64,000 bases of DNA from Symsagittifera roscoffensis (GCF_963678635.1 NC_087065.1:73107345-73171344); one strand, 5' to 3'. Shown: positions 21,441-33,396, numbered from the stretch's first letter. Notes: generated from the letters alone by a model not told the origin. Made by a program: numbers and translations.

Positions 21441-22085
21441 GAACTGTAACGGCATCGGGAACAAGTGAAACCAGCTGGTCAACCTTCTCGATAGACAGAA
21501 GATTCACGTAGCAGTCATCCAGGAATCGAAGATCACCAACCCGGAGAAGTTTTCCGCACCAGGATACACAGTGATCAGCAAGTCCAGGCAAACCAGAGCA
21601 GGTGGCGGTCTCATAACCGTAGTGAAGAATTCTGAACTACCTGGAACTTGATACGAGCCCGGATGACCAACAAGCTGAAGTTCTCAACGTCAAAGTTTAC
21701 TTGGAGAACGACCACTTGGACGTAAAGAACATATACATCCCTCCAGTCAGCAGCTGCACCAAATGATACACGCCAGATTTCGCGAGAATCCTTGAAGAAA
21801 ACAGCAAATGTGTGGCCCTAGGAGACTTCAACGCGCACCACACCGATTGGTTCTCGACTTGCGACATCGACAGCAGAGGCAGCTCATTCGTCGAAGAACT
21901 CAATGGAAGTCGCTTCGTGAGTCTCAACACGTACGGCCCAACTCGTGCTCCTCCAGGAGGGCCACAGTCCTCTCGAGACGTGTCTCTAGCGACAACTGAT
22001 TGCTCCAGCAATCAGCAGGTGGAGATTTGTCCCCTCCTTGAGCTCTGACCACCTGCCTATAGTGTTTGAGTATAGCGCACACCTG
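21430..22085 (+). pseudogene. AP-like endonuclease domain of the non-LTR element, broken
   Basis: KILQWNCNGIGNK (the strand with the conserved Asn) is near 21425-21465, IHVAVIQESK with the catalytic Glu near 21505-21535, LGDFNAHHTDW (Asp-Phe-Asn) near 21817, and SSDHLPIVF (Ser-Asp-His) near 22040. Active-site motifs are kept, but the reading frame shifts several times and there is an in-frame stop after GIGNK. The enzyme would have nicked target DNA to prime reverse transcription. Confidence 0.85.
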
Positions 22086-22609
22086 GTCCCTCAGAGAAGC
22101 ACCAAGAAACATATTATGAACCTCAGGAAAGCCACCTGGAGTCAGTACACCTCGGAGCTCGAATCGCTTGTTACGAGTCTTCCGACAGTGACTGACACCT
22201 GCAAAGACGAGAAGCTCTTCAGGAAAGCCGTCCTCACAGCGGCTAAGCGCAGCATTCCGGCAGGAAGAAGACCCAAGGCGGTCCCGGGGATGAACAGGGA
22301 AGTCACAGCGCTCATCGCACTGCCGAAGACCAGCGAATAATCGCCGATCTGAACCGCAACATCGAGCAGCGCATTCTGAACGAGAAGCGTAGTCGATGGA
22401 GAGAGTTTGCAACGTCTCTCGACAGAACCACGCCCAATACTCTGATTTGGAAGACAATCAAGCGCTTAGATGGCAGAGCAGTGAACACACCGCCCAATGT
22501 TGCCATCAAATTCAAGAACCGAGCGATCCACAAAGCGAAAGCGCTCGCCTCAGCTTTCAACAAGTAATACACCACCATCACTCGGCACAAAACCGATAAG
22601 TACACCAGA

Positions 22610-23730
22610 GTGCTCAACAGGAAGCTTCTTAATCTGGCACCAGAGAATCTCTACTACTCCACTCACTGCATCAAGAAGGTCATCAAGACCTGCAGCAACT
22701 CTAGAGCATTCGGCCCAGACGGCCTATGCATTCAGTTTCTGAAGAAACTGGGACCCAACGCTCTCTCATACTTTGCGGCACTCATCAAGCATTCCCGCAT
22801 TCCTGCAATTTGGAAATCTTCCATAATCATACCCCTCCTGAAGACAGGAAAAAAACCAGGTGAAAGCAAGAGCTACCGTCCCGTGTCACTCATCTCTCCT
22901 GCCGCTAAAATGACCGAGAAGTTGATGCTGAAACACCTCGATCAGGTTCCTCTTGCGGCCCACCAACACGGGTTTCGCTCAAGACATTCCACCACCTCAG
23001 CTCTCAGTCTGATCACCCACGACATCACGAAAGGCATGAATAAGAGAAGACCTCCTGACCTCACCGTGTGGGCAGCCATTGATCTCAGCCAAGCATTCGA
23101 CAGAGTTAATATTGATAAACTTGTCAGCTACCTCCTACATACCAATATTAACAACTGCGCTATCCGCTGGCTGGACGGATATCTGAAGGCCGCACTGCCA
23201 AGACCAACTTCAGAGATGCTCTGTCGAACTCGAAGATCGTGCACACAGGAGTCCCACAAGGCTCATGCATCTCGCCAGTGTTCTTCAGCATCATCATGAG
23301 CAAAATCCCGCTTCCACCGAGTTGCATCACTCTCATCACCTACGCTGTGACATGGCAGTTTACTGTAGCAGTACTGGTATTACTGAAGTCAGTGAGAAGA
23401 TCAGTACATATCTCAAAACGCTCACTGACTTTCTCGACGAGCACGACCTCCTTTCAGTTGCGAAATCGACAATTACGCTGTTCACAGCAGACCCTCGGCA
23501 AGCGAAGACTGCCTCGCATGTCCTTCTCTACAACACACCTCTCCGCCTAGAACGCAACCCCAAGATCCTCGGCCTGAGGTACGACACCATGTTTTCGTTC
23601 GATGCGCATGTCAATGACGTACAGAAGAAAGTGAATAAGAGGAACAACACTCTGCGCAGGGTCTCCGGCACAGACTGGGGACAGGACGGGAAACGCTTCG
23701 TCTCACGTACCTGGCAGTAGGCCGGTCCTG
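22610..23730 (+). pseudogene. Reverse transcriptase of the non-LTR element, catalytic box disrupted
   Basis: The open segment 22610-23230 contains SRAFGPDGL, SYRPVSLISPAAK, HGFRSRHSTTSAL and WAAIDLSQAFDRV (motif A). After a frameshift it continues with HTGVPQGSCISPVFF (motif B region, near 23236) and, after a further shift, DMAVYCSSTGI. The expected YADD box at about 23322-23336 reads tacgctgtgacatgg, as if one base of the second codon pair had been lost, which removes the first catalytic Asp. The rest runs to about 23720. Confidence 0.92.
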
Positions 23731-24419
23731 TATGGATTATGTGGCCCCCGCATGGAGCTCACTGTTCGAACCAACTAATCGGAAAGAAGCTACACGTAGT
23801 TCAGAACACGCTCTCCGCGCAGCTACAGGCTCAATCCTCTTTCCAGTGTCGAACATCTGCACAACGAATGCAAGCTAAACATCTGCTAAACAGTCAGTAC
23901 TATGCTCTCTGCTACGACCCTTCACATCCGTGTCACCGGATCTGGCAACATCGACCGAGCGGGAGCCACAGATAGATCAAGCAGACGCTCCAGGCCAGAG
24001 TCGAAGACACTGAGAAAGGAAACTGAAAGAACATTTCAAAGACACACTGAAAGCCTTGCATACCGACGCCGTACGTAACGAAACCGCCAGAACCGCTCAC
24101 AACGGAGTTCTCGGCAGACCTCCCTCCGATATCAGTCCAAAAGAAGAAGAACTCACTCGAAGCCAACGCTGAGTCCTCAGCCAGCTCAGATCTGGCTTCA
24201 GCTGGAAGCTCTCAGAAACCAGAAATAGACTCCATCCCAGCGAACATCAAAATCTCTGCCCGAAATGCAACATACACATCGAAAACACTTTCCTTTTATT
24301 CAACTGCCCCAAGAACGTCATAAACTGTACCGTAGAAGACCTCTGGACTAACCCCGACAAAGTGGTCGAAAGCCTTCCCGAAATCTTCGACTAGCCTAGA
24401 GCAACAACAACAACAAAAC

Positions 24420-25215
24420 TATGAGAGACTGAACTCACAACATAATTATACTGCTTTTTATACAATAATCTAATCATTTTATATCGCACTTAGCAAAATC
24501 TTATTTATTTGCTTCACCCTCCACTGAACAAAAAAGAGGAAATACGTAGAAAAACGAAAAAATTCTTGTAAAATTTAGTATTCTTAAATTTTTGTCCGTT
24601 GCTTCTTTGCTTAAATCATTGTTGGATCGTTCTGTGCTACTTTCACAGCAACCTCTTATCCTTTTTTTACCTGCAAAAACGTTTATTTTAACAATTATCA
24701 AGCAAAAATGAATGCGCTGTAGAGAAAGAATACAGCAAATGGATTTTGAAATCGCCAATAACTGCGGAAAGAAACTGACTCAGCTGAAGTTAAAAACATG
24801 AAAATCGAGGCGGACGATTGAATACCATTAAATTTTGCCAGGGTAAATAAAATATTCTGAGAACTGACCGCGAGAAAGAGCCTTTGCAGCATGCAAGTAA
24901 CTTGATTTTGCAAGTAATGCAGAGGTTGTCTCACTTCGCATACATCGGCAAAAAGTGACTTTCCCGCAAGAAAGAATACATTCAACGTGACTCGATTTTT
25001 CGTATGATGATAAAAACCCCGCACTGCAACTATCGACAAAAACAATTGCTTATGATAAACGCATCGTTTCGTTTTCGTAAAATGAGAACTTTCTCTCTTA
25101 TCGTTTATATATAGGAACTTGAGTTTTGAGCTCTGCGTCAAAAAAAATAATTTAAAGAGTTGGCCTCAAATACTGGAAATACCTGGTTGATAATTTTTGT
25201 ATTTTTTTTACTGAT
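24420..25215. other. AT-rich stretch without a recognised gene
   Basis: A 147-codon minus-strand frame (24,698-25,141) exists, but it begins at a non-ATG codon, matches nothing known to me, and shows no splice or domain support. It is treated as noncoding. Confidence 0.5.
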
Positions 25216-25219
25216 GCGA

Positions 25220-25950
25220 AAGGACAAGGGTTACTTCAAAACTGGGCTTCACCCAAAACCTTAGTTGGTTCTCCTCTTATAAAAATAACTAGGAGTTAAT
25301 TTTTTTTGAGTTCGATTTAGCCGGATAACCTTCGAGAAAACCAAGAATTTTCAAAAAATAAAACCATTTTTTCCGAGGGCCATTACTTTTTGTGGAAAAA
25401 CATCTGGGCTGAGCCGCATAAAACCTTGCTCATTAGCTTTGGGTGGGTAGTTTTCGAAAAAAAATTGAAGTAAAAAAAATAGAAAAATTGACTTTTCTGT
25501 GGGTCATAACTTCTTGTGTAAAAACAGTTAAGTCGTAACAGCTTATGCAGCGGAGCTGCACACAATCCGTTCTACTCATTAAAACCAAAACCTCAGATTT
25601 GGGAGGGTAGTTTTCGAAGTTAAAAAGCTTCACACAACGGTCAAAAAAATAGCAAAATTGACTTTTCTGAGGGTCATAACTATTTGTTTGAAAAAATTTG
25701 GGTGCAACCGCTTATGCAGAATAGCTCCCCATAAGCCTTCTTTATTTTGAAACTAAATTTTCAGATTTGGGAGGGTAGTTTTCGAAAAAATCAAAAAGTT
25801 TCAGAAAATGGTCGAAAAATTGACTTTTGAAGGGCCATAACTTTTGTGTTAAAAAAACTTGGGCGTAGCCGCTAATGCAGGGGAGCTTCCCACAACCTGT
25901 TCTATCCATTGAAACCAAAATCTCAGATTTTGGACGGTAATTATTGAGAA
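25220..25950. repeat. Tandem satellite, about 125-170-bp units, four copies
   Basis: Anchor gggyCATAAcTtnttTGTg recurs at about 25377, 25501, 25671 and 25832, each preceded by attgacttttc(t)gag and followed by a cgcttatgcagngnagct…gggagggtagttttcgaa block. Units differ by 10-25% by eye. It lies 0.4 kb from the 3' end of the SCO gene. Confidence 0.85.
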
Positions 25951-26285
25951 TATCTTAAAATATGGATCAAAAATTCTCCCCACACTTTTTCGAAGGCTGC
26001 AGAAAGTCGAGTAAGGTAAAAAGAGATTAGGGGAATATGCAGACACACAGGGGAGAGGGCGGACTTCCCATTGGTACTTTTTTTTGAAAATCGGTAAAAT
26101 TTTTTGAAAAAAGTGAAAATTTTTTCCAAAACGTCTCCAAAAAAATTTTTAAAAATGAAAAAACCCAATCCTATACATTTTGATTATACCTGTTTTCATT
26201 TCACAGGAACTTTTTTCCACTGCAACTCCACTTTAAAAAAAGGCCGTAGAAATCTGTTCCATAGGTTCGCAAATTGAGTAATTTG

Positions 26286-26291
26286 TTTATT
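26286..26291 (-). terminator. AATAAA polyadenylation signal of the SCO gene
   Basis: AATAAA in the minus-strand sense, about 52 bases downstream of the SCO stop codon (TGA at 26343-26345). The position fits a short 3' UTR. Confidence 0.6.
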
Positions 26292-26342
26292 CAAAACCAA
26301 ATGTTAATTATTAAAGAAAAATTTATACAAGATTATTTGATG

Positions 26343-27170
26343 TCATTGACTGCCAAAAGAAATGTGCTGCTTGATTACAGTTAACATTTCAACAGCTGTT
26401 TTATTCTGTCCGAAATATTCCACAAATTCTCCGGACGGGTTAAGGAGATAACAAATAATACTATGATCCACTATGTAATCCCCATCCTCATCTTTTGGGC
26501 CCTTGTTGAAGTAGACTTTGAAAGTTTTTACAACTTTCGTAACTTCGTCTAATGTTCCAGTAAGTCCAACAAAATCGGTATGGAATTCTTTGAGATACTT
26601 GGCTATCTTTTCAGGTGTGTCTCTTTCGGGGTCAACTGAAACAAAAACAGGGATAGAAGAATATCCAAGTTTTTTCAATTCCTCGTGAACAGTGCTCATT
26701 TTTTCCAGCTCTTCAGGGCATATATCAGGGCAATTCGTGAAACCAAAATAAACTAATGCCCATTTTCCTTTGAAGTCCTCGCGGCAAACAATTTGATTGT
26801 TTAGAGTTCTAAGCTGAAAGGGGCCTCCAATTGCTGGCTTACCAATCGAAAGATTTTTACGCAGAACACTTTTTTTCTCCACTCTCTTCTTACTCTGATC
26901 GAAAAAATATAAAACTAAACCAGCAGCCGCGGCGAAAGCAACTACACCACCCCAGATTTTAACAAGACTTTTCTTATCCGAATCCTTGCTAGGTTCTTTT
27001 GCATATTTGCTGTCAAAATGTGTCCACGGCTCTGGTTTTGGTTGACTGGAAAGAAGACGCTTGCAGAATCGGCTTGTTCGGCTGCAGCAACACGAGTTGC
27101 ACGAAGACCCAAATTTGGCAATATTACGGTAAAGAATTTGGCATATCAACATGTTCTCTGAAAAAGACAT
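26343..27170 (-). CDS. SCO1: SCO1/SCO2 cytochrome c oxidase copper chaperone, intact single exon
   Basis: A 275-residue protein, the usual length for animal SCO proteins. The N-terminus is Cys/Arg-rich and lacks acidic residues for about 40 residues, as in a mitochondrial presequence. A single transmembrane helix spans 73-90 (WGGVVAFAAAAGLVLYFF). The thioredoxin-fold domain carries the Cu-binding CPDIC (Cys147, Cys151) and the distal His236 in YIVDHS; all three ligands are present. Also typical are FGFTNCPDICP and VSVDPERDTP. Known family role: delivery of copper to the CuA site of COX2 in the inner membrane, on the intermembrane side. The ATG at 27168-27170 is the first in frame. An AATAAA (minus sense) lies 52 bases past the stop. 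SCO1 and SCO2 cannot be told apart here. The lack of introns is notable beside the intron-rich BAZ1-like gene, but there is no decay to suggest a retrocopy. Confidence 0.97.
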   Translation of the reverse strand: MSFSENMLICQILYRNIAKFGSSCNSCCCSRTSRFCKRLLSSQPKPEPWTHFDSKYAKEPSKDSDKKSLVKIWGGVVAFAAAAGLVLYFFDQSKKRVEKKSVLRKNLSIGKPAIGGPFQLRTLNNQIVCREDFKGKWALVYFGFTNCPDICPEELEKMSTVHEELKKLGYSSIPVFVSVDPERDTPEKIAKYLKEFHTDFVGLTGTLDEVTKVVKTFKVYFNKGPKDEDGDYIVDHSIICYLLNPSGEFVEYFGQNKTAVEMLTVIKQHISFGSQ

Positions 27171-27174
27171 GTTA

Positions 27175-28350
27175 AGTCATGCTGTCGAATGTTATCATAC
27201 CCTGCGACAATAATCAAGGATAGAAACGGGAAAATTGTAGAGCGGCCAACAACTGATCTACGGTAAGGTAATTGGAGAACGATCAAAATTGATATTCGAC
27301 AAAGTTCCTTCTCAAAGCCACTGAATACTCAGTTAATAAAAGATTTTATTATCGACACGAACAACATGTGGTGACCCACTAGCAGTCGGGGAACTCGTTT
27401 AGAAGAATGGTCCCACCAATTTTGATGAGTCCCAATCAAAAACCTCGTTAAGAATGGTCGTCCCGCTAAACCACTTACAATCTACTTGAAGTTGTTCGCG
27501 TGAATCTAGGTAAAGAAAACCTAACGTTTTATATTTTTTTTCAAGAAAAATGGATAGCTGGTTAATGTGCAAAAAGTTACTACTATGATAGAGTGGTCCC
27601 TTGAAAAGGCAACTATGATAGACAGGCCCCGCAAGCATTTCGCATGTTATAATTTTGAAAACTAATTTGTGCATCAAATATTCATTTCAAAATCTTGCAA
27701 AATGTGTTCAGTCAGAAACTTTTCATATTGAAAATTGTAATTATTTCATTGTTTACATCACAAAATTTGCTCACTTCTGTTTATTTTGCGGTTTAACAAA
27801 CCTAATTGGGTTGCCTTATTCGTCATCAAAACTATATATAACATTCGCCCGGAAGTGCATATCGATGAAAAAAAGCTAGGTTCTAAAACGACTGGCTAGC
27901 GTCTAAACACAGCTCTACATGCTTTTCACCGTCTCTGCCAAAGCCAGTTCTTTTGGTGGTCTTTCTAACATCGGGTCCACAAAAACGTTACTGTTTCCGG
28001 CTTCAATCAGAACGCTCTGATTAACTGAATTACATGCAAAAATAGTGAGCTCACGGCAGGGTCTCAGTATCCCCAGACCACGAGGTCACTCCTAAAAAAA
28101 GGGCTACTACTTTTTACAATCCTGGATTTTACAACACAGGATTGTAAAAATCCTGACGATGCACATAGTTGCGAAAACGTTTGAAATTTACTTTTTAGCA
28201 AAAATTTCTTATATTACTATTGTTTTTGTTCAGTAGATAAAAATAATCATCTCTATCGAAGATGAATCAACCCTTTCCCTCAACTCCTAGCTTCTCATAA
28301 TCTGAAAACGAGATTGGATGTTTAAATTCAATTCAGGACATTTCCAGGAA
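27175..28350. other. Intergenic stretch, weak coding trace at 27,915-28,095
   Basis: Mostly AT-rich with no recognised gene. On the minus strand 28,095-27,915 reads as a protein-like frame (GILRPCRELTIFACNSVNQ … ELALAETVKSM, stop at 27,915), followed by TATATA and AATAAA-like strings. It may be the last piece of the decayed polyprotein upstream or part of a terminal repeat. The small hairpin at 28111-28150 is listed separately. Confidence 0.4.
28111..28150. repeat. Perfect hairpin, 14-bp arms
   Basis: TTTTTACAATCCTG (28111-28124) is the exact complement of CAGGATTGTAAAAA (28137-28150), with a 12-base loop. It lies at the downstream edge of the polyprotein block. Confidence 0.9.
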
Positions 28351-28491
28351 GCTAAAAGTTTGTATAAGACAGTTCAAGTTCCAATCCCGAGACCCTTCCG
28401 GATTCTGGAATCCGGAGAAATAACGCTCTTATTTCTTCGCGGAAGGCTGGACACGTCGTCCCAACACCCATACCAGTTCTCGTGAATTTCC

Positions 28492-28523
28492 TTGTAACGA
28501 TTGTAGCGGCACAATCGTTACAA
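28492..28523. repeat. Perfect hairpin, 13-bp arms, 6-base loop
   Basis: TTGTAACGATTGT (28492-28504) pairs exactly with ACAATCGTTACAA (28511-28523) around agcggc. It falls within the last Cys-containing fragment of the decayed polyprotein. Confidence 0.9.
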
Positions 28524-28699
28524 CTCGGAATGATTTCTGACAATTTCTAAACACAATCTCAATATGCTGTCGTTTTTCCGTTGTTGTTTCACTGAGACTA
28601 CTGTTGTTCTCTCTGAGAAAACTTGTTGTTCTGATTTCGCAGTTTCAGTTGGTGCAAAAAATAAAAGGTTACGTGTCGTTTTTAAAAATTTTCATGGAA

Positions 28700-30568
28700 T
28701 TTCAAATTGACCCTACCGAGTTCGTCAGAATGCACAAGTAAGACCTCTTATTGATTAAACCATCAATCTTCTCGGTCTGATATTCCGATAAAAATTCGAA
28801 TAAGAAATTGCGTTTTGCCCAATCTGTTCGAACGTCACATACTCCTCGGACAGCCCGGTCAATGTCCTCATTGAGTTCTGCGGTCTTCATCAAAATGGTA
28901 CACTGCCATCGAACATAATTTACAAAATGCAAGAAATCACTTTTATTCATGTCATTTCGACTCACTGGAAAATACAAATGGCATTATACTACACTATTAT
29001 AGCTTTCCAAATCCTTTCATTAATCTGCACTTTCGAGTCTTAGTTGATTAAAAACAACCATGCAGGCTGGAATATACAATCCACTCAAGCCTCTCTAAAT
29101 AAATAGTAAGTGTCTCTAAAGCCACTAACTAAACTCATAATGCAAATTTATGAATGCAACAAATTTTTTAATCTTCAAAACTCAACTAAATGTTTTCTCT
29201 TTAGTTTCAATTGCAAACTTAGTTGCTTTGTTTCTCATTTGAATTTTTCTCACACGCAAAATAATTCTGAGTTTTAACATCTTCATTTTTGTTGCCTCTT
29301 TGTTTCTTTCTTTGTTTGCTTTTTGTTTTTGTCGTTTAGAAGTTCTAAAACTTCTAAATTCTTCTAATTTTTCTTCTTTTTGCATCTTGTTCTTTGGCCA
29401 TTTGTCAATGCTTCGTCTCCTCCTCCTCCTGCGACATTGACTCCGCACTTTCAGTCTCAGTGTCTTGCAACACGTCGGTAGCTATTCTGACGCTGTTGGA
29501 GGCAGTCCTCCAGCACTTCTGCTCTTCTACTCTTTGTTTGCAACAAGGTAGAGGATCAACATTAGTCTCTCTGTTTCGGCAGAAGCTGTTGTGGAGGCAC
29601 AACGTCACGTTTCTCTCCAAGTCTTCCTTCAATATCTCTTCTTTTTCTCTTCAGTCACTTTCACTTATCCTAGAAATTCTCTTCACTGCGGTGGCTACTG
29701 CATTCCGATGAGTTATAAAAGCTCGCTTGAAAGCTCCTACTCCAATGTCCAGCTGATACGCACTGTACACTCTGCTGTGCTTAGTTATATGCTTCTTGGC
29801 ATACTCGTACAACCATGCAGTCATTTTGGCACTGAACCATGACATCAGGCGTCTTCTAGCCCATATCTTTTTCACTTCCATCGGAATTTTCAAGATTTTG
29901 CACGTTGTTTCAAAAAGATCTTAATCTATTAGACAATCCAATTCCTGCAATTGTTTTTTCGTTGGCGTTTCTTGTCTATTGTTCTCTCTTACATGAGCTT
30001 TCAGCCATCGTATCGCCATCATAACTCCCACTATCACTATCGTTATGGGCTGTGATGAATCTGGTAAACCCATGGAGAGCAGCTCTCCACAGTCCTAGAT
30101 CAACAACAGATTACAACGCCCGGGGTATCACCATGTTTGTAGCAAGCAATGGCGGGGGAACTCATCATGTGTCGACATGATGCTCCTCCAATTACGCTTT
30201 CCCGACGCTTCCAGTAGTGGTTCCACTTCCATCATCACTCGGTGAACTTCGTCATTCACATCTACTGCATTGTAATCCGTGACTGTTGACCCTTTCTGCT
30301 TTTGTCTTTCAAAGTCACTGAACTTTCCACTGGCGTATCCCATGAAATTCTTTCCCAGTATCGATTCTAATTCCTATTTGGTTCTCTCTGGAACTGCTGA
30401 GAACATTTTGCACAGTAACTCGCAAGATTTTTCTGAGGTTCTCGCTAGTCTTACGCATTTTGGCACTGAGAAGGCTTGATCTACGAACATCCTCGTACTT
30501 TTCACATCCACCGCTACAAAATGCACTGGGTATCTGCTCTTGCACATTAGAGCTAACGTTGATCCCAC
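28700..30568 (-). pseudogene. Polyprotein C-terminal part, heavily broken
   Basis: Successive minus-strand frames (30568-30374, 30343-30128, 29893-29651, 29632-29405, 28977-28702) read as one decayed protein: VHFVAVDVKSTRMFVDQAF, LGKNFMGYASGKFSDFERQ, KKIWARRRLMSWFSAKMTAWLY, then an acidic Glu-rich run and YVRWQCTILMKTAELNEDID. No function is assigned. The stretch 29,182-29,448 is Lys-rich low complexity. Confidence 0.35.
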
Positions 30569-30622
30569 TAAATATCTCGCTCCCGTCGGTCTACGATAGT
30601 TTTTACTGTGCCCGATGTTCTT

Positions 30623-31640
30623 TTACGCCTCGATCGCTTCTCTCCACATTCCAATATATTTCTGCTCGGTTTGAAAAACTCCCGGAAACACTGCTACACT
30701 GATGATCGTGACCATCTCATGCTTTTGTTCTAGATTCAATGGTGACTCTAAAGAACCAAACATGCTGTAGAGTCCTAGTGCAGTCACTAGATTCACCTCG
30801 GTTCCTCCATGGCAATCTGCAATCAATTTCATTTCCGTTTTTGTTTTCATCACGATGTTCCCAAACAATATCGTCAATTGCTTGTGTTGTCTCTCAAGGG
30901 TTTTTACACAATCCAGACCTCCACAAACGTGACCGTTCAGTCCACAGACTTCCGCCAGACAGCTACCAGGTTTGACCCAGTCTTCTGGCCCCCAGCCAGG
31001 CAACTCCACTTTGTCTTCCCCGTTGCTCCTAGAGGCCGTTATCATCACATTATATATGATGTTCAGGTCACGCAGGTTACAGTCTGCATTCAGCTCCCTC
31101 TGCACGTCTTGTGTCGCCCGTAATATCGAGTCAGCGTTGGGACTAGGACTGATGGCAGTGACCATCTCATGTTTCTGTTCTAGATTCAATAGTGACTCTA
31201 GAGAACCAAACATGCTGTAGAAACCTAGTGGAGTCACTAGATCCACCTCGGTTCCTCTATGACAATCTGCGATCAGTTCCGTTTCCGTTCTTGCTTTCAT
31301 CACGACATTCCCAAACAATATCGTCAATTGCTTGTGTTGTTTCTCCAGGGACTTTACGCAATCCAGACCTCCACAGATGTGACCTTACAGTCCACAGACT
31401 TCTGCCAGACAGTTACCAGGTTTGACCCAGTCCTCTGGTCCACAGCCAGGCAACTCTACTTTGTCTTCTCCGTTGCTCTTAGAGGCTGTCATCACCAAAT
31501 TGTAAATGATGTTCAGATCACGCAAGTTACAGTCTGAATTCAGTTCCCTCTGCACGTCTTGTGTCGCACGCAATATCGAATCGGCGTTAGTACTCGGACA
31601 CCATGATTGTTTTCATCAGTTCCCACACCACCATCAGACT
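30623..31640 (-). pseudogene. Polyprotein module present twice in tandem (about 453-bp unit)
   Basis: Two head-to-tail copies of one protein module are offset by about 453 bases. Each has NADSI/ATQDVQREL, DCNLRDLNIIYN, VELPGWGPEDWVKPG, CLAEVCGL, HVCGGLDCVKTLERQ, QLTILFGNIVMK, ELIADCHGGTEV and YSMFGSLES. The upstream copy (31,640-31,190) has an in-frame stop after CLAEVCGL; the downstream copy is open. Conserved Cys, Trp and Gly suggest a folded domain with disulfide or metal ligands. I do not recognise it. Confidence 0.6.
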
Positions 31641-32655
31641 CGTTTTCAGCAATTCGTCCGAGAATCCCAGACAAACTCCACTCGGTTTTCAGATTTTAGT
31701 ACTGAAGGTGCGGTCACCTTTTCCTCCAAGACCCAGCTTGGTCTGCTGATTAGCAGCGCTTCTTATCGTTGCAATTCTTGACTTCCAGAATCTTAGCAAC
31801 ACTGCTTGCTCGTAATCAAAGAAGCAATCGCGTATGTCTTCATTAATGAAAGGGTTGTATGCCATCCCTATGATTCCGGATAGGTAACTGTATGGTATCT
31901 TCCTGATCGGTCCACAGTATTCACTGGATTTCGGCAGTGCTTCGATAGATTATTTTGTGAGTCTCATCTCCTTGTTAGAGAATCTCCTTATCTCGTCAAC
32001 CTTTTTCATCGGTTCCAGCTTCATAGGTTCCTTCATGTTCACTCGCATCGGCTTACTCTGATGGATGTCTAAAAGTGCTAGTAAGAGCAAGGCTTTCGTT
32101 CATTCATCTCCTTTTCTTAGTATCTTGACACAAGTGTTCAAGACTGGCACTTATATTTGTTCTTTCATAAATTGAATGAAACAGAGAGCTAAGGCTGCTC
32201 CTTCTTGGGTATCAGATCCCTCATACTCGTCATTATGAACATCTTTTCTCCCTTCGATCTTTTTCTCTCTTCTGAATCATATTCCTCGCGTGTCAGTCCA
32301 GTCATGTACCAAGCGATTATCAGTTGTAACTCTGCTCTCACATAGGGTATCGCTATCAGAACGTGTATCTTCGGAGTGTTTCTCACTTCTTCTTCGAAGT
32401 ATCGTAACACTACTGCTCTCCATGGTAGGCTCACTAACTGCTCGATTGTTTCAGCGCGTATTTCAGACGATACCGGAGTCTCCTATGCCTTCTGCTTCAG
32501 GGTGGTGCCTTGCATCATCGGCTCCAAATAACCCTCCATAGCACTTTTCTTCCAGAGCAATTAAGTGTCCTCTGGCCGAATTTCTGTATTCGAACATCTC
32601 CATGTATCCACCGGCGGGCTCATCGATCGATACAGTTTCCAACACTGTCAGTCGG

Positions 32656-33396
32656 TTATATTCCACTGGGACCAGCTGTCCTACGACGCTTCCCTTTCCG
32701 TGATTCTTGGGAGAAATTGAAATCTTTAAGAGTACTCTCTCCACATTGGCTGAGTATCTCCATTTCTAACGTTGCTATAGTCAGAGTGCGGTCACTCCCC
32801 TTGGTTTTGTAACTGGCTGATTTTAATCCTGCCATGAGAATGGGTGGCACCATCGCTTCGTCAGTCAACATCCTGTCTTTGCCGGGCAATCGATCATCAC
32901 CCTGTCCCATGTCCATGGCTTCTTCGACGCGTTTTCTTTTAGCTGAGTTGACAGCTTTTACCGAGACTTCGGAATCCACCTTTGTTTTTCCAGCTTTCCT
33001 CAAGGTCACTTCGCTGCCAAGTTCCATTTTGATTTCATCAACCCTGTCAATCACCATCTTTGATCGCATCGTTCCCTTTCGGGTTCTTGACAGGTATACT
33101 ACTTCTTCTACTTTGTCTTCTTGCGACGTCATCTTTATAGGAGAGTTTGCCTCAATTTCGTCAGTGGCCGAGTCAATCATTAGTTCGCTCAATCTCCCTT
33201 CACACTCGTCGAGTTTGTCAGGGACTCCCCGCATTAGTGGTCTGTTGAGACCTATTTTCAAAATAGACTGGGTACCGTAGCTCTGAACTACTGTCCAGAC
33301 CTCTTCCATGAAGGCTACTCTGTCCATACTGCATCCATTCCTATTTTCATTGTCTCGATGATGAACTTCCCACTCTTCATTGGGCAACGTTCCCAA
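32656..33396 (-). pseudogene. Polyprotein charged segment (unknown)
   Basis: The longest single open frame of the block (247 codons). It has MDRVAFMEEVWTVVQS, an acidic middle and a basic Lys/Arg-rich patch (NSAKRKRVEE). It is preceded by acidic, low-complexity frames at 33856-33418 (EEDQSAGR, EKEDDKAS) and continues into 32744-32463 and 32434-32189. No domain is recognised, and no aspartic-protease DTG/DSG motif is visible. Confidence 0.4.

Larger units (their letters stand above)
21033..24420 (+). mobile_element. Non-LTR retrotransposon with EN, RT and CCHC tail, frameshifted
   Basis: A single decayed ORF2-type protein is spread over the three + frames. In order it shows an N-terminal Cys-rich finger after a DINPNPGP motif (21200-21310), an AP-like endonuclease (about 21430-22080), a reverse transcriptase (about 22610-23720), and a C-terminal C-x2-C…H…C knuckle (about 24255-24320). 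The protein stop is near 24393, followed at once by a (CAA)n run (24402-24418) that is probably the 3' tail. It is less AT-rich than its flanks. The clade (Jockey/CR1-like) is not certain. Confidence 0.9.

Noticed and set aside
24698..25141. 147-codon minus-strand frame
   Set aside because: It starts at a non-ATG codon, has no domain, no repeats and no splice support. It is likely chance in AT-rich DNA.
32834..33280. 148-codon plus-strand frame
   Set aside because: Antisense shadow of the minus-strand polyprotein frame 33396-32656; Ser/Ile-rich with no family.
32656..33396. Retroviral-type aspartic protease in the polyprotein
   Set aside because: No D-T/S-G motif with a hydrophobic flap pattern could be found on the coding strand.
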